Of a stretch of DNA of 64,000 bases, positions 21,190 through 31,696 are shown piece by piece. Below the pieces are notes generated by a model that made no database searches, was not told the origin of the DNA, and worked only from the letters and a program-made list of their open reading frames with translations. A program made the position numbers and the translations under genes. The DNA is from Hysterangium stoloniferum (Eukaryota > Basidiomycota > Agaricomycetes > Hysterangiales > Hysterangiaceae). Numbering within the stretch: position 1 is the first letter of the stretch; every line of letters begins with the position of its first letter. The stretch spans positions 1-64,000 of the forward strand of contig WHVD01000151.1 of NCBI GenBank assembly GCA_015178975.1, given 5' to 3'.

Positions 21190-21657
21190 AGTGTGCAATT
21201 ACACAGTGACATCATGGGGCACTTACGACGCCGCACGGAACACTGGTGCTTTCGCTCTCTCTGGGGCTAATATAAACCCCGCGACTGTATCAATTCCAGC
21301 TCGAATGGTAGTTTCGTGTAATGCAACATCACATGCCAGCTACAACCAACTAGTTGCGGTTGGGCTGGACGGAATAGTGACCACCACCTTCGAAGGATCA
21401 GGAGAAGATGTGAGAATGGTACGTCGGGCTCTCGAAGCGATGTATTCGAGATAGAACCCAAGGATGAGGAGTACAGGATCGTGGTCATTTTCCAATTCAA
21501 CAATGGCTCCGGGTTGCAAAATTCACCCAGCACCCAACCCCCAACGACAACAGTTGGCCCCTCTGTCACTAACATAACAGTCACTTCTGGAGCTTTAAGC
21601 GGCAGCGATAACGACTTCACGGTTTTCGAAATCATATACAGCCCCGACCCGGCCTAA
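21190..21657 (+). pseudogene. Unrecognised protein gene, broken by a frame change
   Basis: An open frame at 21191-21454 encodes CNYTVTSWGTYDAARNTG and continues through VAVGLDGIVTTTFEG to MYSR. Directly after, another frame (to 21657) reads EPKDEEYRIVVIFQFNNG and TVGPSVTNITVTSG, ending FEIIYSPDPA. The two blocks look like one beta-rich protein of about 155-160 residues split by a frameshift near 21440-21455. I do not recognise the family; a lectin-like or other beta-sandwich fold is only a guess. An acceptor-like AG just before 21190 suggests that an upstream exon is missing or diverged. Confidence 0.4.
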
Positions 21658-21894
21658 CGCCACCGCCACTTTCGTGAGAGCGGTAAGCAATAGGGATGGA
21701 ATAGGATGGATTTTTTGTTAGGTCAAACATTTAGATGCGCCAGTTGATAGCATGTATCCTGAGAGGAAATCGAATCGTTGGCTCGCATATCTATCCTAAG
21801 TCCATATCTTTCGCAAAGTAGTACTCCAGCTCTTCCGTAAGTCGGTACACATCAGGGATTTAGGAATGTCTACACCCATTACTTAGGCTCCTTA

Positions 21895-21946
21895 GCCCCC
21901 CCTAGCCTCCCTAGCCTCCCTAGCCTCCCTAGCCTCCCTAGCCTCG
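21895..21946. repeat. Short minisatellite of a 9-bp unit
   Basis: Five tandem copies of a unit like ctccctagc, just outside the Harbinger element. It resembles telomere-type sequence only superficially. Confidence 0.8.
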
Positions 21947-22095
21947 TCTGGCTGAGCTAGCTAGCTCTCCTAGATGGCTTTAGACAATAGAGAGTATTTG
22001 CAACTAATATATATTAGCATTTTTTGATCCGATATTATGTTGGATAATATTGGCACCTGTGGTACTTAGTATTCAACATTAGTTGTAGCATAATT

Positions 22096-23365
22096 ATGTC
22101 TGTCACGCAGTCAAGACCATTGAGAAAAACACTCTCCAGGCGACAGAAGGCCCTCATTGCCAGTACTATTGCCAATGTCTTTATCCAACGTTGCACAGCA
22201 CAGCCTCTCACTGCATCACCCATTTTGTTCCCCACTATCCAACTCCAACTTGACGATGCAGCCAATGTTGCAACTCTTGCAACCATTTCTGCACTACCCA
22301 AGCAACGACCTCGGCCAGATCAGGGAGGAGAGAGGATTACTGTGGACTATCTGAACAGGCTTGGGCGGTTGGGGTGTCTTTGGGCATTCAGGTGCGTATG
22401 GATATTTTTTGATTTGATGACCATTGCTAACGTATTTATATAGATTCACAGCAGATGAGCTCATACTATTGAGCCAAATCCTTGAGATCCCAGATCCCCT
22501 TATCACTCCTAACCACAACAAAGCCACTGCTGTCGAGGCATTCACACTTCTTTGTGCACGATTGCGTAGCCCAGAGGAATAGTGGGCTCTATCTGCCAAA
22601 TATAACTTGTTGCAGGGTGTCATCTCTGATCTCATCAACTCCACAGCAAAATTTCTCAACAACCGGTGGGATCATCTACTAGACTGGGATACAGAAGGGG
22701 TTGTCAACCCGGATTGTCTTCAAGAATATGCCGAAGCCATTCATAACTTTGGAGCACCCACATCTACAATATTCGGCTTCATCGATTGCACAATCCGTCC
22801 CACCTGTCGACCAGGTGAATTTCAGGAGCTTGTGTACACTGGCTACAAGAAGTGCCACGGCATGAAGTTCCAAGGCATTGTAGCCCCCAACGGGCTAATG
22901 GTACATCTCAGTGGACCATTTCATGCCCCTCAAAATGATGTGGGAGTTCTAGCTGAGAGCGGGCTCCTAGCGATGTTAGAGCAGAAGGTGATCCAACCAG
23001 GGTTGACTTTAGATGACCCCCCTGAGCGCCGATACTTTCAGATCTATGGAGATTCGGCATATGGCACAAGTCCAGTCATGGTGAGCTCATACACTGCAGT
23101 TGCACCACTCTCTGAAGAACAGCGTGCATGGAACACGGCAATGGGTAGGGTGCGCATTTCAGTGGAGCATGGATTTGGCCTCATCCTTCAGGACTGGCCA
23201 TTTCTCAATTCAGTTGCGAAGCAGAAGATATTGGGGACACAGTGTGGAACAATGTATCGCATTGGTGTCCTATTGTGCAATGCCCATGCATGTCTCACTC
23301 CGAATCAAACATCTATTCGTTATGGTTGCATGCCGCCAACTGTAGATATATATTTTCATGATTAA
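22096..23365 (+). pseudogene. Harbinger DDE transposase (DDE_Tnp_4)
   Basis: Exons 22096-22391 and 22444-23365 with a 52-nt intron (GTGCG...TAG) give about 405 codons, close to the family length. The catalytic triad is visible: D in FIDCT near residue 213, D in YGDSAYG near 302, E in ISVEHGFG near 340. The N-terminal third is helical and has no clear domain. The enzyme cuts the element out and pastes it into 3-bp targets, working with the Myb-like partner. An in-frame TAG at 22580-22582 (about residue 145) lies before the catalytic region. The rest of the frame is open, so the loss looks recent or could be read through. The start ATG lies about 107 bp inside the left TIR. Confidence 0.88.
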
Positions 23366-23559
23366 TTTTACTCTGTTGTATTCCATTGTATTCCTCACAA
23401 TAAAACAAGTTTCTTTTATCTTTTTTGTATACAAAATATTATTGAGAAAACCGACTATGATAAAATCACAAGAAAATGGAGAAAAACAAACATCATCCCA
23501 ACAACCCCTGTCTCAACACATCAATGAGTGACTTCGCAATCTCATCACTGGCAAGTCGT

Positions 23560-24330
23560 GCTGCATGTGCCTCCTCTCATGCTGCATGTGCCTCCTCTCA
23601 TGCTGCATGTGCCTCCTCTCATGCTGCATGTGCCTCCTCTCATGCTGCATGTGCCTCCTCTCATGCTGCATGTGCCTCCTCTCATGCTGCATGTGCCTCC
23701 TCTCATGCTGCATGTGCCTCCTCTCATGCTGCATGTGCCTCCTCTCATGCTGCATGTGCCTCCTCTCATGCTGCATGTGCCTCCTCTCATGCTGCATGTG
23801 CCTCCTCTCATGCTGCATGTGCCTCCTCTCATGCTGCATGTGCCTCCTCTCATGCTGCATGTGCCTCCTCTCATGCTGCATGTGCCTCCTCTCATGCTGC
23901 ATGTGCCTCCTCTCATGCTGCATGTGCCTCCTCTCATGCTGCATGTGCCTCCTCTCATGCTGCATGTGCCTCCTCTCATGCTGCATGTGCCTCCTCTCAT
24001 GCTGCATGTGCCTCCTCTCATGCTGCATGTGCCTCCTCTCATGCTGCATGTGCCTCCTCTCATGCTGCATGTGCCTCCTCTCATGCTGCATGTGCCTCCT
24101 CTCATGCTGCATGTGCCTCCTCTCATGCTGCATGTGCCTCCTCTCATGCTGCATGTGCCTCCTCTCATGCTGCATGTGCCTCCTCTCATGCTGCATGTGC
24201 CTCCTCTCATGCTGCATGTGCCTCCTCTCATGCTGCATGTGCCTCCTCTCATGCTGCATGTGCCTCCTCTCATGCTGCATGTGCCTCCTCTCATGCTGCA
24301 CGCGCCTCCTCTCATGCTGCACGCACCTCC
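23560..24330. repeat. 21-bp minisatellite, 35 identical units plus variants
   Basis: Unit gctgcatgtgcctcctctca followed by t. Thirty-five identical units fill 23560-24294, one variant unit follows at 24295-24315, then a partial unit. The length is a multiple of three, so all six frames give long repetitive reading frames; these are shadows. The frame that belongs to the host gene (minus strand, EEAHAA plus stop) is the one closed in every unit. Confidence 0.97.
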
Positions 24331-25055
24331 AGAACGAACGCTTCTGTCTGCTTGCGTTGCTCACTGATCATAACCTCCCTCGCATCCACTGAAGTACGAA
24401 TGAGGCCGATAATTGACTCGAGTGTGTCTTCACGGCATTTTTTGCTCTTCGAAGTGTGTCGGCTCGTCAACATTGATATGCCAGAGCCAGAGGAGTCTTC
24501 CTGTGCTATGTCAGAATGCCCTGTGGCTGAAAAAAGATCGTCCTGAGTGCGCTTCTTCAGGGATCGGTGTGAATGGCCCTTCATCATTGCATCACGCAAG
24601 TTCAAGCCAGCAGTCTTCTGAGCTTTGGCTGCCTAAAAAAAGTGAGTAGAATAAAGATATAATATCAAGAACAACATACCAGTTTCACTTTCTCGCGATC
24701 AGATTCCCTTGTTTCCTCCGCCAGTTTTTTGAGAGCTGCCACAGAATCCAAACGACCTGAGATGGCAGTGAAAAGACCTGCATCACGAGCGAGAGAATTC
24801 CATGTGCTAACACCTCGAGTCTAATAGAGTTGTTAAATAAAATACATAAAGAAAAAAAAAATGCACCTCAACAGCTTTCAAGAGACTGTACACCTTGTTT
24901 TTCAGTGTATCAGCTGAACGTCCCTCACACGCATTAGCCTGTTTGACCAAAACTGACACCTCCTGCCACTTGTCCTTTGACTCCCCACACGCACACATCC
25001 AGGGGTTGACATTTAGAACTGCACTCAAAAGTGCTTTGAGGTCATTGGTCGTGAA

Positions 25056-25774
25056 TGTTACAACCGTGTCGCAATCCTATCGGCCCCGAGGTTATCGCCA
25101 CTTGTCAACGTTTCAAGTCATCCTCTCGGAAACCATCGGCCCCGAAGCTGACGAATGTTTCGCGAAGATCAAACTCCATTTACGCCCACGTCAAATAACT
25201 CGTATTGTCTGGTCAAACTTTGATACGTCCCCTTTATTATGTTGATCCGTTCAATCTTATGTTTCGCATATGTCTATCTATATTTGTAGTCCTCGAACCA
25301 TTTCCTTTTACCGTAATCCCGCTCTCGGTTATCATTGGCCTCCGAACTAATCATAAACTTCCCGTTCCTAGTCAAGCTTATTGTTAAAACCGTGTTCCGC
25401 CCTTCTCCCCATTAGTATTTTCTAGACGCCTGTTACTTGTATATGAACTCGCTGTAATTGTAGTTACTAGGCAATCAGAATATCGACTCAGAATACCCTC
25501 ATACACCTGTATCAGTCTCATACTAAGACTTCCCCCATCCGCCTTCACGTGCGCTCGCCCACTCCCGGCCCCAACCCCTTGGCCCGACGCCCGACTTGTC
25601 CTTCGATTCCGATCGGTATCACGCCGAAAAGTACTCACTAGGACTAGTCTTCGCCCGCCCGAAATTTAAGGACATCCTAGGATATTTGCGAGGGCGCAGC
25701 CTATAAGCTGAAGCCAAGTCCTTCCGATCAGTCCCTGTTGGCCACCGACATTAGTCAGTTTCCAGTTCTTAACA
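25056..25774 (-). repeat. Solo LTR of the element-A family inside the Harbinger SANT gene
   Basis: 719 bp, beginning TGTTACAACCG and ending TTCTTAACA, flanked by the 5-bp repeat gtgaa at 25051-25055 and 25775-25779. The stretch at 25690-25725 (gagggcgcagcctataagctgaagccaagtcc) is the reverse complement of the most conserved part of the element A LTR. The remainder is diverged, so it is a related but different lineage. Confidence 0.85.
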
Positions 25775-26221
25775 GTGAACTCCTCCCTGGGCTTGCATCG
25801 TTGTGTCCTCTTCTTGGTGGGTGAAGAGGCATCCTTGCTGCCATCAGTGAAAATGCCAGTGTCTGACTCACCTTCAAACACTCATGGAGATAATGTGACC
25901 GAAGTGACCTGGCGATGGTGTGGATATGACCTGACTGGAGTGACCAGTTGGGGGGCGTTGACCATGGAAGAGGAGTTGGGGGGAAGAGGGCATATGGGGG
26001 TATCCACATTCATGGGACTATGGGGGTGTGGGACCTGCATGTTGGATGCTTCAGATAAGTATCTTGCATGTTTTGAAGATGGGAGTGTGGGCGTGAGGGG
26101 CATCACATGTGATGATGGGAGAGGAGGTGAGGGCGAGAGAAGGGAAGTGTGATAGAAGTCAGAAGGCGACACGGTCCTGAATTGGTAGGACATGGCACTC
26201 AGAATATGTGGACCTTGCAGA

Positions 26222-26541
26222 CACGTGTTAGATTAGGGAGAGGGGATATGGTTTGGATGCACTGAGAAACCTGGAAAACGTGATGACAGCCTCAGAAAAG
26301 AGTCAGTTAGCATAGAAAACAGAGAGGATGGGTTGAACTTACTGGGGACCACTGGAACACGAAGTGATGGCCTTGAGAACACATGTGTTGGATTAGGAAG
26401 AAAGGATATGGTTTGGATGCACTGAGAAACCTGGAAAATGTGATGACAGCTTCAGAAAAGAGTCAGTTAGCATAGAAAACAGAGGGGACAGGTTGAACTC
26501 ACTGGGGACCACTGGAACACAAGGTGATGGCCTTGAGAACA
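26222..26541. repeat. Tandem duplication of a 160-bp unit
   Basis: Two adjacent, lightly diverged copies (ggatatggtttggatgcactgag begins at 26244 and again at 26404), plus a few bases of a third. It lies between the SANT-like gene start and the right TIR, so it may hold promoter or transposase-binding sites; that is a guess. Confidence 0.85.
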
Positions 26542-26694
26542 CGTCTGTTAGGGTAAAGAGCCCGGTTTGGAGACTCAGCTGTCACATTTTAGGTCACACA
26601 TTGGGAAATATTTTGATTGACAATAAATAATAGGTGGAGTTGATGTCCGGATCATTCCGGAGCTGATAATTATTAGTTGCAAATACTCTCTAAT

Positions 26695-28584
26695 ATAGAC
26701 GGCATACTTATTGATCTTCCCACTTTCCTGATGCACCGGGTCTTTTACAGGGAGATGTTTCTTAATTTCTTCTCAAAGCGCTATATCCATATGAACTTTA
26801 TAAAATCTCAATATAGAATGTGTTGCAATTGAAATTAATTTAAGCTACTGATCTGTGCATTTGAAACTCAGGAACTCGAATGTGTCTACATATATCCTTG
26901 ATCGTGTTCTGAACCTTCTGGACGATGCTATCGACACCCTTACATTCCTTCCATACAAACAGAGACGCAATCAGAACTATATAGCAGACGGCAGCCCCGG
27001 GGTAATATTTAAGACGACATTGTGGACGTAACTGGCCAGTCCAATCAGCGAAGCCTCAGCTAAGACAAGGGACTAGTGACCATGTTGGAAAAAGAAATAA
27101 CCAGAGATTCCGTCACCGCAGTGCCTCCTCTCGCCTGAAGACTCGAGTAGACGCGGAAAGTGTCAAATATGATGGCTGCTTCACCAAAAGATTAGATTCA
27201 TCTGATTGCCTGCATATACTCCCTTGGCTAGTGCTCCTTGTTTGTGACTTTTGCCAATCATTTCTATGGTAGAAATATCAATCGGTTGTTCCATCGAACC
27301 ATTTCAGAAGACAAAATCATGGTGCTGTTCACTTACAAGTCACCACCACTTTTGTACAAAATGTTATACTCTGGCCACACAAGTCCAAATACTTATTCCT
27401 TTTCCAAACACTTACAATAGGTCTTAGCACAGAATGGCTAGACAGATTCTTAAAACAAAACTGAGGCAAATTTTAGGTCACGCACCTTCCATAAAAGGAA
27501 ACCACGTGACCCACGCCTATTTTATTTATTTATTTTCAATATAATCCGCAGACTTTTCTGTGGCACTTGTGAGTGTTAGACAACAATAACAAACTCTATT
27601 GCTATATTTCGACGAATAAGACCTGCAGGGGCAAAATACAAAGGGACCACTCGGCCACATAAGGAACCGAAATGTGGCCGTATAGCCCTTTGTTCCCGTG
27701 GTCTCATATTTCCCCTTATTCTATATTTCCTTTCTCCCATGCTTTCTTCCCCCTATATTAATGACGTCTTCTGACAGAGTAATTTATTCACTAGACCTGC
27801 CTATCTTATTCTTGTTTGAAGCTATTTCTTTACGTTATATTTCTGGCCCCTCGGGGGACTTGTCCTGCACCAACACCTCAGTCTCGTACTACACACGTGC
27901 TACGTTTCATATAGATACTCATATGTATTGTATTTTATTATCAGGCTCCACTTTCTGACAGTAGGAACTAACTTCCTCTTCGACCTTTTCTTAGATTGAA
28001 CAAAGTCCCAGGCCTGGTTGAGCTTGACTGAACTTAATCATCCCTGTTTACCATATATTCAATGTATGTTATAGATATCGCAGTGGACTGTGTACGCAGA
28101 ATTTAGCTTAGACAGCGGTTCCATGCGGTTTTAACATTGTAACAGGATTCATTCTATGGAAAGGTCACTTCGAGAGAACCTTGCAGAGTGTATAGGATTG
28201 TCGCCCCATTACCATTTCCGCGACCGTCGCAGCATGCAACCTGTGAATAAGAAAATAATGTACCTGTAGGGGAAATAGAATTTTAATGTCCGTCTAGAGA
28301 TGATTACCTTCGGGTATGAAGGAGTACTAGTATCTTGCAAGGATAATCAATACATTATTCGAAACCAAGGATATATATTGACATTTCTTCGATATATCAG
28401 GATTTGACTCGTGGGGGGTATATACATACTTAAATAGAAGGATGGGATGATTGGGGAAAATAGGGATAGATCCACAGAAGAGTAAGAAATGAACAAAGTT
28501 ACAGGGATCTATATGTCTGAAGCCAAGATCATAATGAAAGAGCGGAACTAAGTTTTTCGAAAACTAAGTATTAATAAACCTAAC
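26695..28584. other. Intergenic with one minus-strand open stretch
   Basis: On the minus strand, 27055-26840 is open for 71 codons and reads protein-like (GFADWTGQLRPQCRLKYYPG, a hydrophobic run VCYIVLIASLFVW, then a helical tail to MHRSVA and a stop). It has no ATG and could be a terminal exon of an unrecognised gene. The rest (27060-28584) is AT-rich with chance frames only. Confidence 0.3.
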
Positions 28585-29005
28585 TCAATCAGCGACAGAG
28601 TCAGCGACATCTTTTGATTGGGCCGGAGGCAGTGCTGGTGATACGTTGGAGTTCCCCGACTGCTGTTGATCGTGGTGCTGCATAATATAGTCAGTTTCGT
28701 CCAATTCTTCATCTTCATTGAAGATCTCGGCAGGAGGGCCGTCTTCATCTGGCAAATGGATAGCGCCTTCGTTGGAGGTGAATGTCTTTAGTCTAGCGTG
28801 CGAATTGTGCAGGTCGTGAGATCGCGGATGACTCAACAGCATCCGTGACATCTTACCGATGCTGTACCACAGATTTTAACACGGACACTCGCCTCCAAAT
28901 CAAGAAGAGGAGCACCATTGCTACAACACATATCACAAAGACCACTGCCTGTGAATTGCTTGTGTCATGCCTTTGGCCTGGGCGGGGTGCTTGATTGTAT
29001 TGCAT
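28585..29005 (-). CDS. Small single-pass membrane protein, two exons
   Basis: Model by eye: exon 1 29005-28857, intron 28856-28793 (64 nt, GTAAGA...TAG), exon 2 28792-28585, giving 118 residues. Residues 1-19 are polar (MQYNQAPRPGQRHDTSNSQ). Residues about 20-37 form one membrane segment (AVVFVICVVAMVLLFLIW) followed by basic WRRVS, which suggests an N-out, C-in topology. The tail is acidic (DEDGPPAEIFNEDEELDETD) and Gln/Ser-rich. No family recognised. It is divergent from the next gene, sharing a 527-bp intergenic promoter region. Splice phase and open frame support it. Confidence 0.6.
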
Positions 29006-29532
29006 GTCAATCAGCTTGAGTGCAGCGATCCATCACAGTTATGCGACCCACTGGGTATATCTACGCGTTGTCAGGGATAATTTGGGCATACACACGTTGG
29101 TCAAGACTGAGGACATACCTCTTCGAGAAATGGTGGACATATGCACGACAATCAGCTGACAATTATTGAATTATGTAGAAGTCGAGGTTTCTACGCGGTA
29201 CCCCTAACTTTTTCTTCTCCTTTCCTTCCTAAGTAAATGAAAATATCGGGGTTCCAAGTAAAGAACGCGTCTAACCAGACGAGTTACGTTATGTCACACT
29301 CTGTCACAGTATATCCCTTACAGCACAGCCTCAAACCCAGTTTACTGGTTTAAATCATTGAGATCTGAAGATTGCCTTCTGATCTACAGGGCTATTAGTA
29401 TGGGGTCGGCCTTCTTGCGTCTTGTTTCCACCCAACCTATCATATATTCAATTATTACCCTACACCTGACCTACTAGCAAAATCCCCCTGTCTTTTCTTT
29501 CCCAGGCGTCGGTAGCATCTTTTATTATCCAA

Positions 29533-31427
29533 ATGACCGATAGACCATCCCAGGAAGTTCCTAGGGTGTCGCCACGCTTCTCGCCGGAGCAAAGAAGTCG
29601 CTATGGCCAATACCTGTCTGTAAGCAGCGCGTCGGGTATCAATTTTGAGGAAAGCGAAGAGGTCCGCAGTGACACAGGACACTTCCGTCCTTGTGCTGAT
29701 CTGGCTTCGATATTCACAAGCTTAAGAAGTCACCTTCCCCTCTCCCCTTTCTTCCCCACCAACAAACCCCTTGAGAGCGTGCATGAAGAGCGTAGACGGC
29801 GAGCTAGTCGAATGTGGAAATGGGCGGGAATTGGTCTTTCGACAATAGTCTTGCTCTGGACTGGGTACTGCACAGTCCGATACTTTATCGCTTTTCGAAG
29901 TGAGTATGCCAAAGCGTTCTTTCTTCTCGCGCTAGAAGCCATTGTTGAATAATCGGGCTGTGTATGCAGTACATGGGGACGACTCTGTCCGTTCGCTATT
30001 TGCCCTCGGAATGGCCATTGCTTCATTATTCACAGTAATTTTTTTCGCCAGCGAAGCAGCATTATTACTACGGGTTTTCAAATTCCATCGACATAGCATG
30101 ATCACCAACCTCACCATTCACTCACTCGCATATTTATCGTCTGCCATGATCATTGGCCTTTCAATCATTAACCTAATACTATTGCACTTGTGGCAGCCAG
30201 CCGATCAGAAAAGTCATTCCATCCAAGGTCGTTGTAATTGGGATGTTGATATAGTATGGAGTGGAAATGGGTTGTCATGCACTGAAGAGCACGCGGCTTC
30301 CTTTGGAGATTGGTTAGGTGCGGCGATATTCAGGCTAGTGATCTCGTTAATCATCCTCGTGCGTTTCTGTTTGGAAATAATACATCTCGCTAATATGCAT
30401 CTCATAGGTGGCTTATCATTTCGCTGTACATCGGTGCTTGTCTGCCTATGGCGAGCGAACTCCCTTTAGAACTGACATGGAGCAAGTTAGCCCTCAACGA
30501 CCTTCGCGACGTAGCGGGAACACACCACTGATGCACTCACACAACCGACGGCCTTCGGGACAATCGTCGCCTGGGCCATTTGTCGAGACCATTATCTTGT
30601 CGGAGGAAGATCACCAGAGGAGATCATTATCATTCACTGCTGCTGGACAAGTTCTGAGTCGTATCGAGGACTATACCGAACAGAATAGTGATAGCGGGTC
30701 GGAGAGTGATTCTATCCGCGGCGTCGAAGATGTGGACAACCGAAAGACTCCCGATCCCATACAGGGTCTTTCTGCATATGACGTTCAAGGCTCATCGTCA
30801 TCATCATATGGGGGAATGGCCCTGCCGTCAAATGACCTTCAAGACATGGCGTCTACCTTCCAATCGCTCGCATCGGTTGCAATGCAGGAAACAGACGAAG
30901 CGATGTTGGATCGCCATCCAGTATACCCACCATCAACGGTACGCATTCTCGGCTCAAATATCTCCCGAATGAGCACCATATCGAGCATGGATAGTCGTGA
31001 GGCAGGAAGCCCTGTGAGCACGCGGGAAGAGTCGCCTATCCCGAGGAGGAATTCAAATAAAAGCGGTAGCCAGAGGCAGGATAGCAGTGACGTGCTGCAG
31101 TCGCCCTCCCGGCAGCAGACGAGATCCCCCACGCCTCCAGTGGCTGGGCCTTCTCGACGCGGTACTGGATCATCGACGCTACCGTCTCGTCGTGGGACAG
31201 CGTCATCGCTGCCTTCACGGCGTGATACAGGCTCACCATCTCCTATCCAGTCCGATACGGGACCGCTCCCGCCGTCTCAGTATGATGCAGGGTCACTCCC
31301 ACCCTCCCGGAAGAATACAGGGTCGTCGCTCGCCCATCACGACTCAGGATCTCGACCACCTTCAAGATTGAGCAGTGCCTCTCCTTCATTGATCCATCAC
31401 GACATTTCCGAACTTGAAGGATTGTAA
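29533..31427 (+). CDS. Four-TM membrane protein with long Ser/Pro-rich tail
   Basis: Exons 29533-29899, 29970-30358 and 30408-31427; introns of 70 and 49 nt (GTGAGT...CAG, GTGCGT...TAG). The 591 residues stay in frame. There is a polar N terminus, then membrane segments at about 96-118, 131-157, 168-196 and 236-258, with a Cys-containing loop (CNWDVDIVWSGNGLSC) between the third and fourth. The cytosolic-looking tail from about 265 is Ser/Pro/Arg-rich with degenerate repeats like PSRRGTGSS and RRDTGSPSP, typical of phosphorylated disordered regions. I do not recognise the family. It is followed 269 bp downstream by the DHHC gene on the same strand. An odd point: the repeats begin only after residue 490. 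Confidence 0.75.
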
Positions 31428-31696
31428 CATGTTGAACTGACGACTGATGATCCTCAAAACAAACATGATTCCGGCATGTACGGCAGGTTACCTCGGAACA
31501 ATGATCGGGCTTTATTCCCACATCTGTATCACTGCACTACATTAGTCTCTCAGAGTTGTCATATACGCTGTGAAGTACCCTGTTAATAAATGTCTCTTAT
31601 CGTGAAGTTGGTGACGTGACCATGCGACGACCCTGTGTGTGACATGTGGTAAACCCTTTCCCGCCGCAGTTCAACTGAAATCCGTTCTGCTTGCCT

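Larger units (their letters stand above)
23493..26193 (-). pseudogene. Harbinger Myb/SANT-like accessory protein
   Basis: Minus-strand gene starting at 26193. A Pro/Ser-rich N-terminal part is followed by an in-frame TGA near 25882. Then comes an acidic/basic linker and a Myb/SANT-like domain (EEFT, then NDLKALLSAVLNVNPW and KDKWQEVSVLV...NKVYSLL), which is interrupted by a solo LTR at 25056-25774. Introns at 24821-24866 and 24633-24679 are clean. The C-terminal part (QKTAGLNLRDAM, then DTLESIIGLIRTSVDAREVM) leads into a heptad helix, EEAHAAR. That heptad is expanded in the minisatellite 23560-24315, where the Arg codon CGA is TGA in every unit. The frame would end after LRQGLLG at 23493. Such proteins help the transposase bind TIRs and enter the nucleus. 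Confidence 0.75.
21989..26691 (+). mobile_element. PIF/Harbinger DNA transposon
   Basis: Ends are perfect 21-bp terminal inverted repeats (agagagtatttgcaactaata at 21989-22009; its reverse complement at 26671-26691), flanked by a 3-bp duplication, aat (21986-21988 and 26692-26694). Three-base duplications are usual for the superfamily. Inside are the two expected genes: a DDE transposase on the plus strand and a Myb/SANT-like DNA-binding gene on the minus strand, convergent. It also holds a 21-bp minisatellite, a 160-bp tandem duplication near the right end, and a solo LTR. Both genes carry in-frame stops, so this copy is probably not autonomous. Confidence 0.9.

Noticed and set aside
21895-21946. 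Telomere-like repeat (ccctag)
   Set aside because: The unit is 9 bp and only five copies, not the TTAGGG type of fungal telomeres.
23560-24330. CRISPR-like array
   Set aside because: No spacers: the units are contiguous and identical, and the host is a fungus.
23513-24392. Five long repetitive open frames of about 250-350 codons
   Set aside because: Shadows of a 21-bp minisatellite whose unit length is a multiple of three; composition is pure repeat and they overlap each other on both strands.
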